Assembly: GCF_031157275.1 (NCBI RefSeq)
Contig: NZ_JAVIFW010000016.1
Span: 142,735 to 206,734, forward strand
DNA length: 64,000 nucleotides
Reading direction: 5' to 3'
From: Streptomyces sp. LHD-70
Lineage (GTDB): Bacteria > Actinomycetota > Actinomycetes > Streptomycetales > Streptomycetaceae
The notes below the pieces were generated by a model. That model saw only the letters and a list, made by a program, of their open reading frames with translations. It made no database searches and was not told the DNA's origin. Position 1 is the first letter of the stretch. The number at the start of each line of letters is the position of its first letter. Both the position numbers and the translations under genes were made by a program. Positions 42,910 to 50,779 of the stretch are shown here, piece after piece.

Positions 42910-43683
42910 GTGCCGGTGGAGATCACCTGGTGGGGCCATGCCACGTGCACGGTCGAGGACGCGGGCGTGCGGGTTCTCACGGATCCGCTGTTCGCCCGCC
43001 GCCTCGCGCATCTGCGGCGCCGCCGCGGGGACGTGCCCGCACCGGCCGCGCGGACCGCCGACGTCGCGCTCGTCTCCCATCTGCACGCCGACCACCTGCA
43101 CCTGCCGTCCCTGGCCCAACTCCCTTCCGGCACGCGCCTGTTGGTGCCGCGCGGCGCCCCGGCCGCGGTCCCGGGGCTGCGCCGCCTGACCGGCCTGGAG
43201 GTCACGGAGGTCGCGCCCGGTGACGAGGTGCCGGTCGGTGACGTGACGGTACGGGCGGTCTCCGCGCTGCACGACGGGCGGCGGCTGCCGGTCGGCCCGC
43301 ACCGCTGTCCGGCGCTCGGCTTCGTGGTGAGCGGTGAGGCGCGTACGTACTTCGCCGGGGACACCGGCCTGTTCGACTCGCTCGCCGACGAGGTGGGCGA
43401 GGTGGACGTGGCGCTGCTTCCGGTCGGCGGCTGGGGCCCGTACCTCGGGCACGGCCATCTGGACGCGAGGCGCGCGGCGGTGGCCCTGTCCCGGATCGCG
43501 CCGCGCTCCGCGGTGCCGGTGCACTACGGCACGTACTGGCCGATCGGTCTGGACGCGGTCCGGCCGCATGAATTCCACGCGCCGGGCGACGAGTTCGCGC
43601 GGCTGGCGGCCCGGCTGGCCCCCGAGGTGGCGGTGCACCGGCTCGGGCACGGCGAGAGCGTCCGCCCGGAGGTCGCCAAGTGA
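42910..43683 (+). CDS. MBL-fold metallo-hydrolase (UlaG/YtnP-like)
   Basis: 257 residues. N-terminal WWGHATCTVEDAGVRVLTDP is the UlaG-like subgroup signature. Zinc ligands: SHLHADHLH (HxHxDH), SALHDGRR, FAGDTGLFDS and the distal His in VPVHYGTYWP. Its reaction is unknown; the subgroup includes lactonases and phosphodiesterases. The GTG at 42910 has AGGAGGG seven bases upstream. Its stop overlaps the start of the DedA gene (GTGA). Confidence 0.88.
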   Translation: MPVEITWWGHATCTVEDAGVRVLTDPLFARRLAHLRRRRGDVPAPAARTADVALVSHLHADHLHLPSLAQLPSGTRLLVPRGAPAAVPGLRRLTGLEVTEVAPGDEVPVGDVTVRAVSALHDGRRLPVGPHRCPALGFVVSGEARTYFAGDTGLFDSLADEVGEVDVALLPVGGWGPYLGHGHLDARRAAVALSRIAPRSAVPVHYGTYWPIGLDAVRPHEFHAPGDEFARLAARLAPEVAVHRLGHGESVRPEVAK

Positions 43684-44321
43684 GCGTCGGCGCAAGGGTG
43701 TTGGAGCTGGCGGCGGAGGTGCCGCCGGAGTCCACGCAGCAGGCGGTGGGCTATCCGTCGCTGTTCCTGCTCGTGGTGATCGGCGCGCTCGTGCCGGTGG
43801 TGCCGACGGGAGCCCTGGTCAGTTCGGCTGCGGTGGTGGCGTTCCATCACTCGGCGCCGCTGTCGCTGCTGTTCGTGTTCCTGGTGGCGTCGTGTGCGGC
43901 GTTCCTCGGGGACGTCGGGCTTTACTGGCTCGGGCAGCGCGGACTGCGCTCGAAGAACGGCTCGCGCTGGCTGCGTGCGCTGCGCGACCGGGCGCCCGAG
44001 GAGCGGCTCACGCAGGCGCGGGACAAGCTGGACGCGCACGGGGTGGCCGTCCTGGTCCTCTCCCGGCTCGTGCCGGCCGGCCGGATCCCGGTCATGCTGG
44101 CCTGCCTGCTCGCGAAGATGCCGCTGCGCCGCTTCGTCCGCGGCAACGCTCCGGCGTGCCTGGCGTGGGCCGCCGCGTACCAGGTGATCGGGATCCTGGG
44201 CGGCTCCCTCTTCCCGGAGCCGTGGGAGGGCGTGGTGGCGGCGGTCGCGCTGACGGTCCTGGTCAGTGTCGTACCGTCGGTGTGGAGGCGGCTGCGGCGG
44301 GCCCGGGCTTCGGAGGCCTGA
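43680..44321 (+). CDS. DedA-family membrane protein
   Basis: 213 residues with the DedA/VTT fold: four or five TM segments, the re-entrant region around VVPTGALVSSAAVVAF and the hallmark VLVLSRLVPAGRIPVMLACLL. Family members flip undecaprenyl phosphate or phospholipids. It is translationally coupled to the MBL hydrolase and ends 4 bp from a convergent second MBL gene. GTG start. Confidence 0.88.
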   Translation: MSVGARVLELAAEVPPESTQQAVGYPSLFLLVVIGALVPVVPTGALVSSAAVVAFHHSAPLSLLFVFLVASCAAFLGDVGLYWLGQRGLRSKNGSRWLRALRDRAPEERLTQARDKLDAHGVAVLVLSRLVPAGRIPVMLACLLAKMPLRRFVRGNAPACLAWAAAYQVIGILGGSLFPEPWEGVVAAVALTVLVSVVPSVWRRLRRARASEA

Positions 44322-44325
44322 GGCC

Positions 44326-45780
44326 TCAGGCCCCCGCGACACGGGTCTCGGCCGACACGTCCTGCTGGTTCTGCCGTGCCTGCTGGTTCTGCTCTGTCAG
44401 CTCGACCTGCCTGGCCTGCTGGCTCTGCCCGGTCAGCTCGACCTGCCTGGCCTGCTGGTTCGGCTGGGTCAGCTCGACCTGCCTGGCCCGCTTGGTTGGC
44501 CGGGCCTCCTCGATCCGCCGGGCCTCCTCGATCCGCCGGGCCTCCTCGATCCGCCGGGCCTCCTCGATCCGTCGAGCCAACTCGATCTGCTCGCCCGACT
44601 CCCCCGCCGAGCCCAGCACCCGCGAAGCCCCCACCGGCAGGTCCCACAGGTCGTCGCGGCGGTGGCCCGCCTCGGCCCAGGCGCGGCGGACGCGGGTGAG
44701 AGGTTCGAGGACCGGCTCGGCGGAGAGCAGGAACGTGGCCCAGTGCATCGGGGCAAGGCGGGAGGCGCCGAGGTCGGTGACCGCGCGGACCGCCTCCTCC
44801 GGGTCGCAGTGGACGTCGCTGAGCCACCAGCGCGGGTCGTACGCGCCGATGGGCAGCAGCGCCAGGTCGATGCCGGGGTGGCGGCGGCCGATCTCGGTGA
44901 ACCAGTGGCCGTAGCCCGTGTCGCCCGCGAAGTACAGCCTGCGACCGGCGGGACCGGTGAGGACCCAACCGCCCCACAGGGAACGGCAGGTGTCGGTCAG
45001 GGTGCGCTTGGACCAGTGGTGGGCGGGCACGAAGTCGAAGCGCACTCCGCCCAGTTCGGCCGCCTCCCACCAGTCGAGCTCGGTCACGCAGCGGAAGCGG
45101 CGGCGCCGGAACCAGCCGCCGAGCCCGGCCGGGACGAACAGCGGTGTCCCGCGCGGCAGCCGCTTCAGGGTGGGGGCGTCCAGGTGGTCGTAGTGGTTGT
45201 GGCTGATCACCACGGCGTCGACGCGGGGCAGCGCCGCCCAGGCCACGCCCGCCGGGGTGATCCGGGCGGGGATGCCGAGGATGCGCCGTGACCACACGGG
45301 GTCGGTGAGCACGGTCAGGCCGCCGATGCCGACGACCCAGCTGGCGTGCCCGACCCAGGTGACGGCGATGTCGGTGGCGGTGGGCCGGGGCAGCGGTCCC
45401 GGCTCGAAGGGCAGCAGGGGGATACCGGCGAGCCCTTCCGCGTCGGGCCGGGTCGCTCCCTCGCGCGCGAAGCGGGCGAGGGCCTGCACACCGGGCAGCG
45501 GAGCGGTCAGCCGGTCCGCGAAGCTCCGCGGCCAGCGGCGCTCCTCGCCGAGCGGCCGGGGTGACGGCGGCGGCGGAATCGGTTGTATCGGCTGGATCGG
45601 CGCGTTCGGCTGGTTCGGCGGGTTCGGCGGGTTCGGCGGGTTCGGCGGGTTCGGCTGGATCGGCGGGATCGGCTGGATCGGCGGGATCGCCTGGGGGGTG
45701 GGTCGGCTGGGTCGGGGCTCTACGGGGACACCGGCATCGGTCGCGGGACGGGATGTCGTCGACTCTGACTGCTGCGTCAT
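44326..45780 (-). CDS. MBL-fold hydrolase (NAPE-PLD-like) with Pro-rich head and expanding repeat tail
   Basis: 484 residues. Core zinc ligands: SHNHYDHLD, VPAHHWSKR, FAGDTGYG and APMHWATF, as in N-acyl-phosphatidylethanolamine phospholipase D-like proteins. Residues 27-75 are a Pro/Asn/Gln/Ile tract with repeating PPN and PIQ units. Residues 397-484 are a charged tail: four perfect RRIEEA hexads (403-426) then three 12-residue units RQVELT-x3-QQA (433-468), together a likely coiled coil. Coupled by ATGA to the upstream aminotransferase-like gene. Confidence 0.85.
   Translation of the reverse strand: MTQQSESTTSRPATDAGVPVEPRPSRPTPQAIPPIQPIPPIQPNPPNPPNPPNPPNQPNAPIQPIQPIPPPPSPRPLGEERRWPRSFADRLTAPLPGVQALARFAREGATRPDAEGLAGIPLLPFEPGPLPRPTATDIAVTWVGHASWVVGIGGLTVLTDPVWSRRILGIPARITPAGVAWAALPRVDAVVISHNHYDHLDAPTLKRLPRGTPLFVPAGLGGWFRRRRFRCVTELDWWEAAELGGVRFDFVPAHHWSKRTLTDTCRSLWGGWVLTGPAGRRLYFAGDTGYGHWFTEIGRRHPGIDLALLPIGAYDPRWWLSDVHCDPEEAVRAVTDLGASRLAPMHWATFLLSAEPVLEPLTRVRRAWAEAGHRRDDLWDLPVGASRVLGSAGESGEQIELARRIEEARRIEEARRIEEARRIEEARPTKRARQVELTQPNQQARQVELTGQSQQARQVELTEQNQQARQNQQDVSAETRVAGA
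44377..44574 (-). repeat. Coding tandem repeats: 18-bp x4 and 36-bp x3
   Basis: 44503-44574 holds four identical-frame 18-bp units (RRIEEA). 44377-44484 holds three 36-bp units (RQVELT-x3-QQA) that look like diverged pairs of the same hexad. Microsatellite-like expansion in frame, so length variation between strains is expected. Confidence 0.85.
45611..45660 (-). repeat. Coding 9-bp tandem repeats in the MBL protein N-terminus
   Basis: Repeated TTCGGCGGG units encoding Pro-Pro-Asn triplets, within a wider 45556-45702 Pro/Gln/Ile low-complexity tract. Slippage-prone sequence at the 5' end of the gene. Confidence 0.8.
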
Positions 45781-47027
45781 CGAGGCGGCTCCATTCGTGG
45801 GGCGGCGTCGTCCCGGACCGCGTCCAGGGCCGACGCGAACATGCTCAACGCTCCCTGTACGTGCGGCAATTCGAGCGGCTCCAGTGCGGTGAGCGACTCC
45901 AGCCGCTCCGCGGGCGTACGGCCGAGCAGCGGGGCGACGGAGAGGCGTACGCGCAGGGCGGCCAGGTCGTCGCCGAAGCGGTGGCCGCCGGGGGCCGGGG
46001 TGCCGAGGGCCTGCGTGAGGTGGTCCTCCAGCTCCATGGCGTCGCCGACCCCGCGCCGGGCGAGCCCGGCCCGCAGCGGGTCGAGGTCCGCGTACAGGTG
46101 CCGGCCGGCCTGCGGCGGGCGGACCAGCGCCCCGGCGTCCCGGACGAGGCGGTACACGGCGGCGGCCACGCGCGCGTGCAGGGCGACGGCGGCGGTGCGG
46201 CGCGCGGTGACCTCCTCGGGCTCGGCGAGGGCGTACGCGGCGGCCGCCGAGACGGGGGCGGCGACGACCGCGCCGAGTCCGGTGAGCGCGTCCAGGGCGT
46301 GGGCGCGCAGCTCGGCGCCGTCGGGGGTTGCCGGGAAGCGGGCGATCGCGGCGGGCCAGTCGCCGGGCAGGAGCCCGCCCGCGAGGTCGGTGAGGACGGT
46401 GACGTGGGCCGGGGCCATCTCGGCGGGGCTGATGAGGACGGTGTCGCGCGGGTCGTGCAGGGTGTCGCGCCAGGTCTCGTCGGAGACGATGTGCAGCCCC
46501 TCGCCGAGCGCCGCCTCCACGGTCTCGTGCAGCACTTCGGGCGGCGCCACCGTGGCCGTCGGGTCGTCGGCCACACTGAGCAGCAGCAGCCGCGGCCGTC
46601 CGCCCTCGTCCCGCACTCTGCGTACCGTTTCGAGCAGGGCGTACGGGTCGGGGACCCCGCCGCACTCGGCGGGCGTGGCCACGGAGTAGGTGCGCCGCCC
46701 GACGAGCCGCGCGGCGGGCGCCCACCAGGCGGGGCAGGGCCGGGGCAGCAGCACGTCCCCGGCGAGCGCGGCGGTCACGGCGAGCAGCAGCGGGGCCGGG
46801 CCGGGCGCGGCGGCGGTGTGGCCGGGGTCGGTGGGCAGGCCGCGGCGCCGCCAGTAGCCGCTCGCCGCCTCCCGCAACGCGTCCGATCCGCCCGGCACTT
46901 CGGCCGGTGCGCGGTCCGCCGCGGCGGCCAGGACCTCGGCGAGGCGGGGCAGCACGGGCAGTCCGGGCTCGGGGGCGTGCGGCGCGTAGCGGACGGGTCC
47001 GTGGCCCGCCGGGTCCGTCCGCCGCAT
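45777..47027 (-). CDS. Aminotransferase class I/II-fold protein lacking the catalytic lysine (pseudoenzyme candidate)
   Basis: 416 residues with the fold-type I layout: a LLETVRRVRDEGGRPRLLLLS core, the Asp region ivSDETWRDTL (family D-x-A/V-Y-x-D), and the segment where the PLP lysine normally sits in SLSK-like context reading VLTDLAGGLLPGDWPAA. There is no lysine there or anywhere else in the protein, so an internal aldimine cannot form. ATG 47027 has GGAGG five bases upstream. Its stop overlaps the start of the MBL gene. A binding, regulatory or structural role is inferred. Confidence 0.7.
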   Translation of the reverse strand: MRRTDPAGHGPVRYAPHAPEPGLPVLPRLAEVLAAAADRAPAEVPGGSDALREAASGYWRRRGLPTDPGHTAAAPGPAPLLLAVTAALAGDVLLPRPCPAWWAPAARLVGRRTYSVATPAECGGVPDPYALLETVRRVRDEGGRPRLLLLSVADDPTATVAPPEVLHETVEAALGEGLHIVSDETWRDTLHDPRDTVLISPAEMAPAHVTVLTDLAGGLLPGDWPAAIARFPATPDGAELRAHALDALTGLGAVVAAPVSAAAAYALAEPEEVTARRTAAVALHARVAAAVYRLVRDAGALVRPPQAGRHLYADLDPLRAGLARRGVGDAMELEDHLTQALGTPAPGGHRFGDDLAALRVRLSVAPLLGRTPAERLESLTALEPLELPHVQGALSMFASALDAVRDDAAPRMEPPR

Positions 47028-47200
47028 GCCAGCCTCCGCGAAGTCGTGAGCGCCCGTCGTCCCGTCCTGGTGCCGGTGCGTACGTCCATACGTACCGTCG
47101 TCCGCGCCGCGCCGCAGCGCGGCGGAAGCACACGTGCTGCCGCCCGTATCCATGCCCCGAACGGGGCGGGTGATACGGGCGGGTGCCGGTCGTGGGGCCT

Positions 47201-47764
47201 TCAGTCCTGCGGGGCCTGGTCCCGGCGGCGGCTGCGGTGGTACGCGTAGCCCAGAGCTCCGACGATCACGACGCCGCCGGTGAGCATCGTGGTCTGCGAG
47301 TCGGAGAAGCTGCCGCCGAGGCCGCCGCGTACGCCCCTGTTGTGGTGCTGGGTGCGGGAGACGGTGAAGCTCGCGCTCCACTGGCCGTCGTGCGGGCAGT
47401 GACCGTCGACGGTCCACTCGGACCGGGTGCCCGCGCCGTGCGGGCCGCTGCCGGTGAAGCCGCTGGTGTCGGCGATGCGGGCGGTGCCGCGGTAGGCGGG
47501 GCCGACGCCGGGGATCGACGCGTTCTCGACCTTGTGCAGCCGCACGCTGCCGCGGGCGAAGGCCTGCGAGTTCGCGGCAATGCTGCCTGGCGCGGGGGAG
47601 CTTCCGGTCGAGGGGCAGGACACGGAGATCGTCACGGTGCCGCCGGGCGCGACGGTACGCGGGCTGACCTCGGCGGCGGTCTCCCCCGCGACGGCGACGG
47701 GGGCGGTCGTGACGACGGCCGCGCAGGCCAGGGCGGCCGCGGCGAGCGCTCGGGCGGTACGCAT
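47201..47764 (-). CDS. Secreted or surface-anchored protein with C-terminal TM and basic tail
   Basis: 187 residues. Signal peptide about 1-26 (ending APVAVAG), an Ig-like or secreted beta domain (PGGTVTISVSCPS with paired Cys), then a C-terminal hydrophobic segment (TTMLTGGVVIVGALGYAY) and RSRRR, i.e. a type I anchored topology without an LPXTG motif. AAGGAG precedes the ATG. No specific family recognised. Confidence 0.8.
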   Translation of the reverse strand: MRTARALAAAALACAAVVTTAPVAVAGETAAEVSPRTVAPGGTVTISVSCPSTGSSPAPGSIAANSQAFARGSVRLHKVENASIPGVGPAYRGTARIADTSGFTGSGPHGAGTRSEWTVDGHCPHDGQWSASFTVSRTQHHNRGVRGGLGGSFSDSQTTMLTGGVVIVGALGYAYHRSRRRDQAPQD

Positions 47765-47933
47765 GCAGGGGCTCCTTCAGGCGGGCTGCGCCAGGTCCTG
47801 CAAGGCAGACAGGAGATTGAAGACAGGACCTGAGGGCGCAGGGTCCCGCGCCGTGGAGCCATGGAAACCTGACCGTTCCTCAACCGCCCGTGCGCTAGCA
47901 CCATTCGGGCGCAGGGGGCCGCCGCACGGGTGA

Positions 47934-47960
47934 GGGGGGCGCCTCCGGGAGACGCCCCCC
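47934..47960 (-). terminator. GC stem-loop downstream of the sigma factor gene
   Basis: GGGGGGCG (47934-47941) pairs with CGCCCCCC (47953-47960) around an 11-nt loop, 37 bp beyond the sigma gene stop. Confidence 0.6.
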
Positions 47961-47996
47961 AGGGACCGTGCAGGTCAGGCCGCGTCCTTCGGGCCC

Positions 47997-48815
47997 TCAG
48001 GCCGCGTCCTGCCGGGCCCCGTCGCGGACGCGGGCGCAGCAGCGGTTGATCAGCCGGGAGACGTGCATCTGGGAGATGCCCAGTTCCTCGGCGATATGGC
48101 TCTGCGTCATGTCGTCGAAGAACCGCATGTAGAGGATGTCCCGCTCCCGCTCGGGCAGTCGGCGCAGCTCGGGTTTGGCGGCCTCGCGGTCGACGACGAC
48201 GTCGAGCGCGGCGTCCTCGGAGCCGATCGCGTCCCGCAGGGCGTAGCCGTCCTCGCTGCCGTTCAGCTCCGCGTCGAGGGACAGGGCGGAGTAGCTCTCC
48301 AGCGCCTCGATGCCGGTGCGGGCCTCGTCCTCGCTGAGGCCGGCGCGCTCCGCGGTCTCCGCGAGGGTGGGACCGCGGCCGGAGACGGTCTGGGTCAGCT
48401 CCTGGCGGGCGAACCGTACGCGGTTGCGCAGGTCCTGGACGCGGCGGGGCACGTGCAGGGTCCAGGTGTGGTCACGGAAGTGCCGTTTGATCTCACCGGT
48501 GACGGTGGGGACGGCGTAGCTCTCGAAGGCGGAGCCCTGGTCCGGGTCGTACCGGTCGACGGCCTTGACCAGGCCGAGGGCGGCGACCTGGCGCAGGTCG
48601 TCGTACGCCTCTCCGCGGTTGCGGAAGCGTCCGGCGAGCCGCTCGGCCATGGGCAGCCAGGCGCTCACGATGTCCGCGCGCAGCCGCTCCTTCTCGGTCT
48701 CGTCTCTGCTGGACGGGTCGGGCAGCGCGTCGAGCTCGCTGAGCCGGCGGAAGTCCGCCGAGGTGTCGGGGGCGTCGTCGTGCGGGTGCTGCTTCACCGC
48801 TGTGGTAGGGCGCAT
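47997..48815 (-). CDS. RNA polymerase sigma factor, SigB/SigF/SigG-type (group 3)
   Basis: 272 residues. Region 2 is ERLAGRFRNRGEAYDDLRQVA with LVKAVDRYDPDQGSAFESYA, region 3 GRGPTLAETAERAGLS, and region 4 LPERERDILYMRFFDDMTQSHIAEELGISQMHVSRL. Closest to the general-stress/sporulation SigF family of Streptomyces. No anti-sigma or anti-anti-sigma gene is adjacent, so its partner-switching regulators must be elsewhere. ATG at 48815 after GGAGTTGCAGCTCAC. Confidence 0.93.
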   Translation of the reverse strand: MRPTTAVKQHPHDDAPDTSADFRRLSELDALPDPSSRDETEKERLRADIVSAWLPMAERLAGRFRNRGEAYDDLRQVAALGLVKAVDRYDPDQGSAFESYAVPTVTGEIKRHFRDHTWTLHVPRRVQDLRNRVRFARQELTQTVSGRGPTLAETAERAGLSEDEARTGIEALESYSALSLDAELNGSEDGYALRDAIGSEDAALDVVVDREAAKPELRRLPERERDILYMRFFDDMTQSHIAEELGISQMHVSRLINRCCARVRDGARQDAA

Positions 48816-48993
48816 GTGAGCTGCAACTCCCTGGTCGGTGCGGGTCTTTGAGCAGGTTGACCGTTCACCGTGGGGGCCGCTGACTGCCGCACCCTTGGTG
48901 CGTGGGCTCCCACAGAGGGGGCGCATGCCCGGGTCGGTGCTCGGCAAACCCGGGCCGGACCCCGCTCCACAGGATCCGGAGGGGCTCGAACTG

Positions 48994-49578
48994 CTACGGC
49001 TTCCGGCCCAGCAGGCACAGGAGTTTCGTCTGGACGTCCGCGTCCGGGGGCGGTTCCACCGGGGGTGCGAAGAGGCCGCTCTTCGTGAGGTCGGCGGCGT
49101 ACGGCGAGACCTCGCGGACCGCGAAGTCGACCAGGGGGCGCGGGAGTTGTTCGTCGGCGCCGATCCCTCGGGCCAGGTCCCAGGCGTGGACGGCGAGGTC
49201 CGTGACCATCTGGCCGCAGTAGTGGGACGCCGAGGACGGGCCGTACGAGAGGTGGACCGTACCGTCGAGTGCGCCGGGTGCGGCGAAGGCGGCCCGCGCG
49301 GCCTCGGCGGCCTCGTCCCAGGTGGCGACGGGGTCGTCGCCGAGCACGTCGCCGTCGTAGGCCGTGCCGATGGACGCGGTCGTGGCGCCGTCGCGTACGA
49401 GGTGCGGGACCCAGAGCTGTTCGGCGGTGAGGTGGTTGACGAGGTCGCGGACCGTCCACTCCGTGCAGGGAGTGGACGCGTCCCACTGGTCGGCGGCGAC
49501 CTTGTGCACCCGGTCGGTGAACGCGTCGAGGGCCTCGGTGTGCCGGGCGAGCAGTGTGCTGTGTGCCATGGCGGTCAT
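48994..49578 (-). CDS. TIGR03086-type DinB/mycothiol-dependent maleylpyruvate isomerase-like protein
   Basis: 194 residues of a four-helix bundle. The actinobacterial signature STPCTEWTVRDLVNHLTAEQLW and the later LAVHAWDLARGIG provide the metal-binding histidines. Members are thought to use a divalent metal and mycothiol. GAGGAAAG precedes the ATG at 49578. Coupled to the upstream DUF6158 gene by ATGA. Confidence 0.88.
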   Translation of the reverse strand: MTAMAHSTLLARHTEALDAFTDRVHKVAADQWDASTPCTEWTVRDLVNHLTAEQLWVPHLVRDGATTASIGTAYDGDVLGDDPVATWDEAAEAARAAFAAPGALDGTVHLSYGPSSASHYCGQMVTDLAVHAWDLARGIGADEQLPRPLVDFAVREVSPYAADLTKSGLFAPPVEPPPDADVQTKLLCLLGRKP

Positions 49579-49799
49579 TCTTTCCTCGCTCGGGCGCCGT
49601 CGCGCGTGCGCGCTGCGGTGATCTGTCGGTCCGGGTGGCGGCGCAGATATTCGTTCTCCAGGGCCGTCTGCCGCTCGGTGTGCGCCGTGAGGGCCTCGTC
49701 GGAGGCGTGCAGGAGTGTGTCGTGGCGGGTGTTGTGCAGGGTCTGCAGTTCCCGCAGCAGCGTCCGGTCGTCGAGCTCTGCGGGGTCCACTCCGGTCAT
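49575..49799 (-). CDS. Small DUF6158-like protein
   Basis: 74 residues: MTGVDPAELDDRTLLRELQTLHNTRHDTLLHAS..., a charged helical protein ending ARTRDGARARKE. It resembles the short Streptomyces DUF6158 family, which has no known function. Its stop overlaps the start of the DinB-like gene (ATGA), so both are made from one transcript. Confidence 0.8.
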   Translation of the reverse strand: MTGVDPAELDDRTLLRELQTLHNTRHDTLLHASDEALTAHTERQTALENEYLRRHPDRQITAARTRDGARARKE

Positions 49800-49957
49800 G
49801 GCCGTCTCCTTCGGGGCGTCGGGCGGGTACCCGTGGTGCCTACTCTCCACGGGTACCCGGGCCGCGGCGATCACGCACGGCGAGGCGCTCCGGGCCCATC
49901 GCGCAGGCCCCCTACGAAGGGGCGACGGATCCGCTCACCCGTGCGAAGATCCATTGC

Positions 49958-50776
49958 ATGGCTGAGCTGAGTGACCTGCTTCCCGTGGAGGCGGTACGGC
50001 TCGACGTCCGGGCGGCCGACTGGCGGGACGCGGTGCGTGCCGCGGGCGACCTGATGGTGGCGACGGGCGCGAGCACCGAGGCGTACACCACGGAGATGAT
50101 CGAGAACGTCGCTACGAACGGCCCGTACATCGTGGTCGCCCCCGGGTTCGCCTTTGCGCACGCGCGCCCCTCGCCCGCGGTGCTGCGGACCGGGATGGCG
50201 TGGGTGCGCCTGGACGGGCCGGTGGAGTTCGGGCACGAGACGAACGACCCGGTGGAGCTGGTCGTGGGCCTCGCAGCGAAGGACGCGAGCGAGCACACCG
50301 CGGCGATGGCGGCCCTGGCGCGGCTCCTTGCCGACCCGGCGACGGCGGCCGCCCTGCGCGAGGCGCCGACCCCGCAGGCGCTGCACGCCGTGCTGAGCGG
50401 GACGGCCCGACCGACTGGGACGCGGACCCCGACAGGTGGACGTTCCAGCGGGCACGGGATGCACAAGATCCTCACCGTGTGCGGCAACGGCGTCGGCACC
50501 AGCCTGTTCCTCAAGAACACCCTGGAGCAGGTCCTGGACCGCTGGGGCTGGTCGCCGTACGTGACCGTGGAGGCCACGGACACGATCTCCGCCAAGGGCA
50601 AGGCGTCCGAGGCCGTCGCGATCCTCACCTCGCGGGAGATCGCCCGCACCCTCGGCGACGTCGGGGTGCCGGTGCGGGTGGTCGAGGACTTCACCTCGAC
50701 GGGCGAGGTCGACGGTGTACTGCGGGACACGTACGACCTGACGGTTCTGGACGCCGACACGGGCGGGAGTGAGTGA
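49958..50776 (+). CDS. PTS EIIA-EIIB fusion, L-ascorbate (UlaC-UlaB) type
   Basis: 272 residues. Residues 1-150 are an EIIA of the mannitol/fructose-type fold used by ascorbate systems, with phosphorylatable His68 in GFAFAHARPS. After a Pro/Thr/Gly linker, residues 168-272 are an EIIB with the Cys175 loop ILTVCGNGVGTSLFLKNTL. It relays phosphate from HPr to a sugar. EIIA-EIIB fusion is less common than separate genes. The EIIC gene follows after 3 bp. Confidence 0.92.
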   Translation: MAELSDLLPVEAVRLDVRAADWRDAVRAAGDLMVATGASTEAYTTEMIENVATNGPYIVVAPGFAFAHARPSPAVLRTGMAWVRLDGPVEFGHETNDPVELVVGLAAKDASEHTAAMAALARLLADPATAAALREAPTPQALHAVLSGTARPTGTRTPTGGRSSGHGMHKILTVCGNGVGTSLFLKNTLEQVLDRWGWSPYVTVEATDTISAKGKASEAVAILTSREIARTLGDVGVPVRVVEDFTSTGEVDGVLRDTYDLTVLDADTGGSE

Positions 50777-50779
50777 CGC

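Noticed and set aside
45556..45702. Short tandem units suggestive of a CRISPR array
   Set aside because: Units are 9 bp without spacers and translate as Pro/Asn/Gln repeats inside an intact protein; this is a coding microsatellite.
45777..47027. Functional PLP-dependent aminotransferase call
   Set aside because: No lysine exists in the protein, so the obligatory internal aldimine cannot form; the annotation was lowered to a fold-level, probably non-catalytic, call.
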